Assembly: GCA_009760855.2 (NCBI GenBank)
Contig: WPIO01000046.1
Span: 497,501 to 559,500 of the forward strand
Direction of reading: 5' to 3'
From: Cristatella mucedo
Taxonomy: Eukaryota > Bryozoa > Phylactolaemata > Cristatellidae
DNA: 62,000 nucleotides
Shown here: positions 56,384 to 62,000 of the stretch, one piece after another
How positions within the stretch are numbered: position 1 is the stretch's first letter
Layout: every line of letters begins with the position of its first letter
Made by a program: the position numbers and the translations under genes
Notes under the pieces: generated by a model
What the model saw: only the letters and a program-made list of their open reading frames with translations
What the model was told of the DNA's origin: nothing
The model's database searches: none

Positions 56384-56915
56384 AATCGAAGCTGGCAGTC
56401 CAATCTCGGGATCGGACGAAAATCGGAACGTAGCTGATCCAGATCAGGAGCATTGGTGTTTGGTGCTCAGACGACATTAGTCTGAAACACTGATGATGGG
56501 GGTGGTCAATTTCTTCTCTCTGCAGCACAGTTTGCGAGCAGCTTGAACGTATTTGAAAGCATCAAACGCACAATGGAAAATGATACCAAAGACCTGCAAT
56601 TTTAGATGCAGTCAGCAGTTAACAAAGAAGTTTGCTTACAAACTTGTACGATGGTGATAACTTTCTGCCATCAAGGTCGTGGGCGATTTCTCCTACGTAG
56701 GTATAAGAGCATGTCGATGAAAAAGTCAGCTCGTATCAGGTAATCACAATTAGGCCAACTCCTGGTGTGTGAATGGTTATGCACATGCACATTCAATTCG
56801 ACGGAACGTATGGGGATAGTTACTGCCTATGTAATAAGTAAAAGCAAAACGATCTTCCACAAGGTAGTCCACCATTCTCATGTGGTATGCCACCCTGGCT
56901 TGACCCAGGGTTTAG
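56384..56915. other. unannotated stretch
   Basis: Nothing recognised. Confidence 0.35.
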
Positions 56916-57060
56916 GGTGCTTTATTGAATAACTTTATTTCCCTAGTCAAGGTAAATGCATTTAATCGCCTTGGTCGTGGCTCGGGCCTATGGCATATGT
57001 GGAGCGCCTGTATATAGACTCAGCTCTCTTAGGGCGATATTCAAATGGATTTTGTTTTTT
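56916..57060 (+). mobile_element. SINE-2, diverged
   Basis: AGTCAAGGTAAATGCATTTA (subfamily insert), GGTCGTGGCTCGGGCCTATG (decayed B box), ATATGTGGAGCGCCTGTATA, GCTCTCTTAGGGCGATATTC. The A-box half is poorly conserved. Confidence 0.75.
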
Positions 57061-57329
57061 AATTTTGTTATCAGTACTCGACAGTACTACACGTTTACTT
57101 AAAATCGTTCACCGAATTTGTAATTTACCCATTACAAATCGGCAAGACGTGATGCAATGCGACTGTTGTCACAATAAAAACAGACAAGCCTATCTAAAAA
57201 ATGTTTCGTCGACTATAATCATCTTATTTACAGGCAGTAAGACATGCAAATGGGGATTTGCAGCAGTATAGACGGGCTGCTGCAAATGCACTGAATGGCT
57301 TTACTGTGGCTTTATCTTTATACAGGCGA
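57061..57329. other. unannotated stretch
   Basis: AT-rich; nothing recognised. Confidence 0.4.
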
Positions 57330-57995
57330 TCCCGAATCATCGTGGCGAAAGTTGACCAATTTTACTGAGGAGCTTGTGTGGTCATCTGGCGAAAGGTCAT
57401 TTTGGAACAGGATACCCAGATTCTGTGCATCCAGGCTACGGGAGTTATGGCTGCTGAGCCCATTTCCAGGATAAAGCTTTCGCTTGTCTGAATGTAACTA
57501 CGTTTGCCCAAAACTGCAAAATAGTTTTATAGCTAGTCAGTTTGAGAAAGGCTACTAATGCACAATTGCGAACGTGAGCAGCACATGCTGCAAAGGATTT
57601 TTCAGAGTTCGACATGCTGAAGGCAGGGAGATGTCAAAGCACGCGTAAAGCTGATTGTAACTGCACCAGCAAGACAGTCTGGATAGGGATAGGCGATTAC
57701 TTCTGCAAAAAGGAGTGTTCACATTGTGAATAGAAGTGGACGTATAGTTTATCACTGAGGTGCACCATACTTTAAAGGCTCACCGAATGGCCCTTTGCCT
57801 TTTACGCCTATGCTCTACTATCCCACGCTGCGATAAGACCTGAGCCAGTGCAGTGCTGTGCCAGTGATGCCCAGGCGAGATATTCGGTAGGCAAGAGCAG
57901 TCTTGGTGATCAATGGAATCAAAGGCTGCAGAGGGATTCTTTAGAACTAGCAGAAAGACTCTACAAAAGTCAGCATTCCTGAGATTTTTCGAGCG
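57330..57995 (-). mobile_element. LINE-A RT fragment, minus strand
   Basis: Translated minus-strand blocks: LVLKNPSAAFDSIDHQ (the LDLSAAFDTIDH block), SPGHHWHSTALAQVLSQRG (the GITGTALxWFxSYLSxR block), and NLGILFQNDLSPDDHTSSSV (the NLGVxFDxxLSxDDHI block). The YADD region between is not readable. Stops and frameshifts throughout. Confidence 0.75.
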
Positions 57996-58480
57996 CACCT
58001 ATTTTTTACTAATGCAGATACTACATCAAAAGGTGCATTAGGTACGTTGCCCTCGAGGCGTTTTGTTGGCGCCGGCCACACTTGGCGTTGTTTGACTAAG
58101 GGCGTTACCTCGCGTCTGGTCCCTTGCAAGCTCAGCAACTCTTTATAAGTGCCCGACCAGAAAAAATAGCTCGCATAATTAATGCAAGCCATTTTGATAA
58201 TGCCCAGTAGCAGCAGAGTGCAGCTGTGCAAAGCGCGACTGAAGTTTGACTTTTAGTCCTTTCGTACGTGACGTAGGTGACTCGATTCTGCTAGTAGATT
58301 GGACAGTTCGAAGGTGTCTAGCAAGCAATCGCGCGGTGATATCGCCGAGCAATTTCCACGCATCTGGGCATTTATCAAAGCTTGCAGACAGTAAGTTGCT
58401 CAGACCGAGACGACGCATTGGCTTAAGATGTTCAGACCAAGACGACACATTCGCTTTCACCGTACAAAGCATGTATGGGT
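57996..58480 (-). other. possible LINE ORF2 linker, unproven
   Basis: Directly upstream, in LINE-A orientation, of the RT fragment at 57.3-58.0 kb. Open frames 58179-58472 and 57947-58231 would be where the endonuclease-RT linker should lie. No diagnostic motif is visible. Confidence 0.2.
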
Positions 58481-58784
58481 CATTTCATATTCTCAGATAC
58501 CTACATTTTCCACTTGGTATTGCTATTTAGTTCCATAATTATTTTAATGGGGAGCTGTGATACTAGCATCGAGAGGCCTATATGAAAATGGTAAAGCTTA
58601 ATAAAAACTCACGGATACATCTTTGCAGCTTCACAAAGTCAATGAGACTCAGCGTTTGCCGTCCTGGCAAGCCTTCTTTTCATGCAAAGACAAAATTGAG
58701 CAACATCAAGGAATTATAAGGAAACGAGCGAAGCATGTGGCAGAGAGGGAAATGGAAAAAGTACCATCATCATCAATAGGTGAA

Positions 58785-58860
58785 AGCATATCGTTGCGTA
58801 AGAGTTTTGGAAGCGATTTGCACAATATGAAGCCTTCAGGACAAAAGCATCACTCACTAA
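58785..58860 (-). mobile_element. LINE-B fragment (short)
   Basis: ATCGTTGCGTAAGAGTTTTG then GAAGCGATTTGCACAATATG matches the LINE-B LPQFLRND-coding segment in reverse. Short and diverged. Confidence 0.5.
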
Positions 58861-61269
58861 TAGTATTTGTACGATGAAAACGAAGCCTACTTTATTTCGC
58901 TGAGAGGAGAACGTACGGGGCTCCGGCCCAGGCTTACGGCTGTAGTTCCAGGATAAAACCACGGGTAATGCACAATGCACAATGCCGCAGTGCAGCCACA
59001 ATTCTGGCATCTGGCGATGGTAAGTGATTGTCATCGAACATCTTGCAACTGAATGTTTTAAATGAGTCGCATTCTAAAGTATATCTAAGTATAGTTTTCT
59101 TAAACGGTGCTTATTTGTCTTTGCTCTATCTGCTGCCGTGCCCAGGATCACGAAAATATTAGGAAAAAATTGTCTTTTTTCCACCTTATGAATCGATCTA
59201 ATTAATTATGATATAATCGATGATTTTATATGTTGCCGATTAACTAAGAGCCAGTTGAAATAACTTAAAAAACATGTAGTAGGAGTAGGAGGGAAGTCGC
59301 TCTAAGGAAAGCCCTCATAGTGTGCACCGCTTTTATTTTTTCCTATTATTCTAGACTTATGGTTTATCAAATATGAGTTGCCACGTAACTGTTTCGGATC
59401 GTAAGTCAATGAAGCACTATCACATTACGCTGCCAAGAGTAAATAACTATTAGGAGATTAGATTTTAAGATATCCGACGCAGCAACGACAGTGCACAATT
59501 AAAGAGATACTCCGAGAGCACAGTTACATAAATCCCCGAGGCCGTCACCTCTAGCAGCGAAAGATATTAGCCGAAGTCGTGAAATCCTCTATTAGTAACC
59601 TATTGTCACCAGCGATCTGAATATTCCGAAGATCCTCGTGGTATTTTACGGCTACTCTTAGCAAGTGAAGGTCGTGCACGTATCCCGATATCAGAAGCAA
59701 ATAAATTGTAGGAGAAGCGCTTTCACGCATTTCAGTCAAGTTCAATCACTGTTAAGGCACTAGCCTCTAACAGTGCCAGTCTAGGTCGTTCGCCAAAAAA
59801 TTTAGAGAAACATGATTTGAAATTATTTAAGGCTTCTCTTAAATAATTTGAAATTACTTTTACTTTAAATTACTGATTGCAAGCAAACGATCAGAACTGC
59901 TGTGCGCGCGTCTATTTAATCGAGAAAATATTACACTTAACATCAAGCATAGCACAACCACTGAAACTCAGTCTGCATCACTCATCGCGTATCTCCATAA
60001 TCTAAGCGTTGATAGCAATCGACGGAAGTATGTACACGAGTCTTTATAAAAGATGAACTGAGACATACTTGGAGTGAAAAATTCTTCGTTACAAAGATAA
60101 TATTCAAAATACTTTAAAGTAAGTGTCCTAAAGCCCCGGTTGAGTCACGCATTACACCACACAATAATGTAAGCCACTCATTAATTCGTCTGCCTTATTT
60201 GCTCTAATGGTGACGCGAGTGAATAGTCACATTGTGAGCCTGCCATATTGGTGAGAGCAAATTCGTGGTTTCTAATGCACCTCAATTAGAATCACATTTC
60301 CGAACGTGCGTAGGTTAGAAGAAATTTATGAAATAATATGCAGATACAAAATCCTTTGACGCCATAAAGGCATTTCTAGTTGGAGCAGAAACCAATTAAC
60401 TATTAACATGATGCAAATTTCAGCAATAATCTTTCTTAGTAGAATGTACAAGTTTATGCGGGTGACGCCAAATTCGGCGAATTCTTGATTCGATTTTCTC
60501 TCTCTCTCTCTCTCTCTCGTTAGCTGGTACACATTTCAAGCTTGAGCACACCGCTGCTTGCTGCTCTGGTTGCTATTGTATATTTTGAGCTTCTCTGTCG
60601 TTATTTTTCAAATAAGCTGATTAATTAGCTCTAATTGTGACATTTTTTAATTCTACCGACTATACGTAAATAAATAATTTTATCCGGGATTGCCGGATTG
60701 CATTTGCGATTAGCATGCAAAGCACCTTAACGACATGATTAACCTTAAGGCAGTGTGTGCAAATTTGGACAAGTTAAATTAGTGCTTACTTCCAAAACTC
60801 TGTAGGTCCTAGACTGTGGAGAACTTGAGTCCCAACTGCTATTCATTTTAATAGCTCTGACCTTCCGCAAAGCTGGTAGATTCTTGTCCAGCTGCTCTTC
60901 GCAGTTGCCGCCATAACGCGGTGCTTCCTCGTCTGCCCTCGGATTGTATGGATACTCTCTATGCGCCATGTTGCTTCACAAATCGACCGCCTAAATGAGC
61001 ACAGACAACGGAGTCGCTCGTTCCGTTGCGCTTCGAGTGAGATTCTGACGACGGTATACTACGGCGCACCCACTTAATACATTTGCGTGGCATCGTAAGG
61101 GCGGCCTGAGCGGTGTATATGCGTACGTGCATGCGGCTTAGGGTCGGCCTCCCACGGTCTGCTATGTGACGATAGTCTTAATCGCGTGCAACTAGAGTGA
61201 GAATAAATTGCAGCCGGTTCATTAGATTTGCACCGGCATACGCAACCCAAACGAGAGCCAAGAGGCCCG
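58861..61269. other. long AT-rich unannotated stretch
   Basis: No gene recognised. A (CT)n run lies at 60498-60519. A short CTGTAGGTCCTAGACTGTGG at 60801-60820 matches the LINE-B GPRLWN-coding segment and may be a remnant. Confidence 0.35.
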
Positions 61270-61620
61270 GATGTTCCCAAAGCCCAGGAACTCACTTATG
61301 TCTTCGTCAAGACATTTTGAGACTTGACTACATTTAAAATGAAACTAAAAATTGTTCTATTTATCACAGCATTCAGTGGGTCCCCGTCATTCGTCCTTTG
61401 TGTGCTTATGCGTGCTGACACTGTGCATGCTGTCATCAACCATGTTTGTATATTGATCCTGCAAATGCCATCCCTAACCATGTTATTCTTGTTGCTCATT
61501 GAGCATAATACCTCTAAACATTAAATCATGCTTCCTTTGCAACAAATGTAAATTGCCTAGAAAGAGATTGAGTTCTCTAAGGGCGCTATAAAAATGTATT
61601 ATTATCAATATATTATTGTA
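61270..61620 (+). mobile_element. LINE-A 3' fragment
   Basis: TTCCCAAAGCCCAGGAACTC, the RT C-terminal and 3' UTR segment (CTTATGCGTGCTGACACTGT), AAATTGCCTAGAAAGAGATT, GAGTTCTCTAAGGGCGCTAT and an ATT-type tail. Confidence 0.88.
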
Positions 61621-61664
61621 ATGGTACTAGGACCAAATGTCCCCGGACGAACCCATCAAGCATG

Positions 61665-62000
61665 TGCATCAACTTCAAGGTTCTGTCACTAAATGTTAAG
61701 GTTCCTTAATTCGCTGCTCAAGCCTACCTATCCGAACTATTTCCTAATCATGCCAAGCATCGTACCACTTGCTCTTCTGACTCAATTCATTTAGCCTCCG
61801 ATCCATTAGAGACCACGCCTTTTATTCGTAAGCTCCCAAAGCCTGGAACTCACTCCCAACTGACTTCACAAAGTTCCTTGAATTAAAGGTATTTAAAAAT
61901 GAAGCTAAAAATATACAGTTTCCTCACTGCAATTTCTGGACCCTTACGAGTTGTCTTATCTGTGCTAATGCGCGGCGACACTGCACATGTTACCACTTTC
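61665..62000 (+). mobile_element. LINE-A fragment, runs off the window
   Basis: Begins ACTTCAAGGTTCTGTCACTA (the DFKVLSL-coding block), then CTCCCAAAGCCTGGAACTC and the 3' UTR. It lacks its 3' end because the window stops. It directly follows another LINE-A fragment in the same orientation. Confidence 0.8.

Overview
This 62-kb window is eukaryotic, almost certainly metazoan, and consists of repeat-rich intergenic or intronic DNA. I see no bacterial operon structure, no CRISPR array, no rRNA, no foldable tRNA gene and no host protein-coding gene that I can name. The organism type rests on three things: many 5'-truncated non-LTR retrotransposons with reverse transcriptase (RT) of the L2/CR1 type, tRNA-derived SINEs, and an unusually heavy load of (GA)n, (CT)n, (TA)n and (CA)n microsatellites. 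GC content is patchy, with CpG-dense tracts near 1.1-2.0, 2.4-2.95, 6.15-6.4, 7.9-8.35, 43.0-43.5 and 51.84-52.35 kb. I cannot name the species; an invertebrate animal is my best guess.

The repeats fall into a few families, labelled here for this window only. LINE-A is an L2/CR1-like element whose 3' end carries a short stem-loop and an (ATT)n tail. It has about twenty fragments on both strands; the longest is 38.8-40.3 kb and the best preserved is 49.26-50.1 kb. LINE-B is a second element of the same broad type, with a different 3' region and a TACAT-type tail. Its best copy is 12.15-13.39 kb and carries the RT catalytic motif YADD. A more decayed L2/CR1-like copy lies at 45.7-47.2 kb. SINE-1 (17.44, 32.5 and 44.73 kb, perhaps 17.04 and 27.2 kb) has a tRNA-like head and its own body. 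SINE-2 (about ten copies) has a related tRNA-like head joined to the 3' tail of LINE-A. The two SINE families therefore share a promoter head, and SINE-2 shares the 3' recognition region of LINE-A. That fits a SINE mobilised by LINE-A machinery.

Region by region: 0-3 kb is CpG-rich and could hold a promoter or first exon, unproven. 3.6-5.1 kb is a (TA)n tract followed by a LINE-A copy nested in an older LINE-A copy. 5.4-5.6 kb is a 19-bp minisatellite with higher-order structure. 12-20.8 kb is a cluster of LINE-A, LINE-B and SINE fragments. 21-29 kb is mostly unrecognised apart from a head-to-head SINE-2 pair. 29-35 kb holds a LINE-A copy with an in-frame 78-bp triplication, SINEs and (GA)n. 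36-38.6 kb is featureless. 38.6-47.2 kb is LINE and SINE rich with large microsatellites, including SINE-1 nested in SINE-2. 48.9-52.5 kb holds a (TCGG)n array, the best LINE-A copy, a 36-bp perfect palindrome and a (GA)n/(CT)n inverted pair. 53-58 kb is more LINE and microsatellite. 58.9-61.2 kb is AT-rich and featureless. 61.3-62 kb has two LINE-A fragments in a row, the second cut off by the window edge.

The biology visible here is retrotransposition and repeat evolution rather than a gene pathway. The most informative structures are the shared LINE-A/SINE-2 3' stem-loop, two nested insertions with 6-bp target duplications, and several perfect hairpins and palindromes. I found no convincing new multi-gene system.
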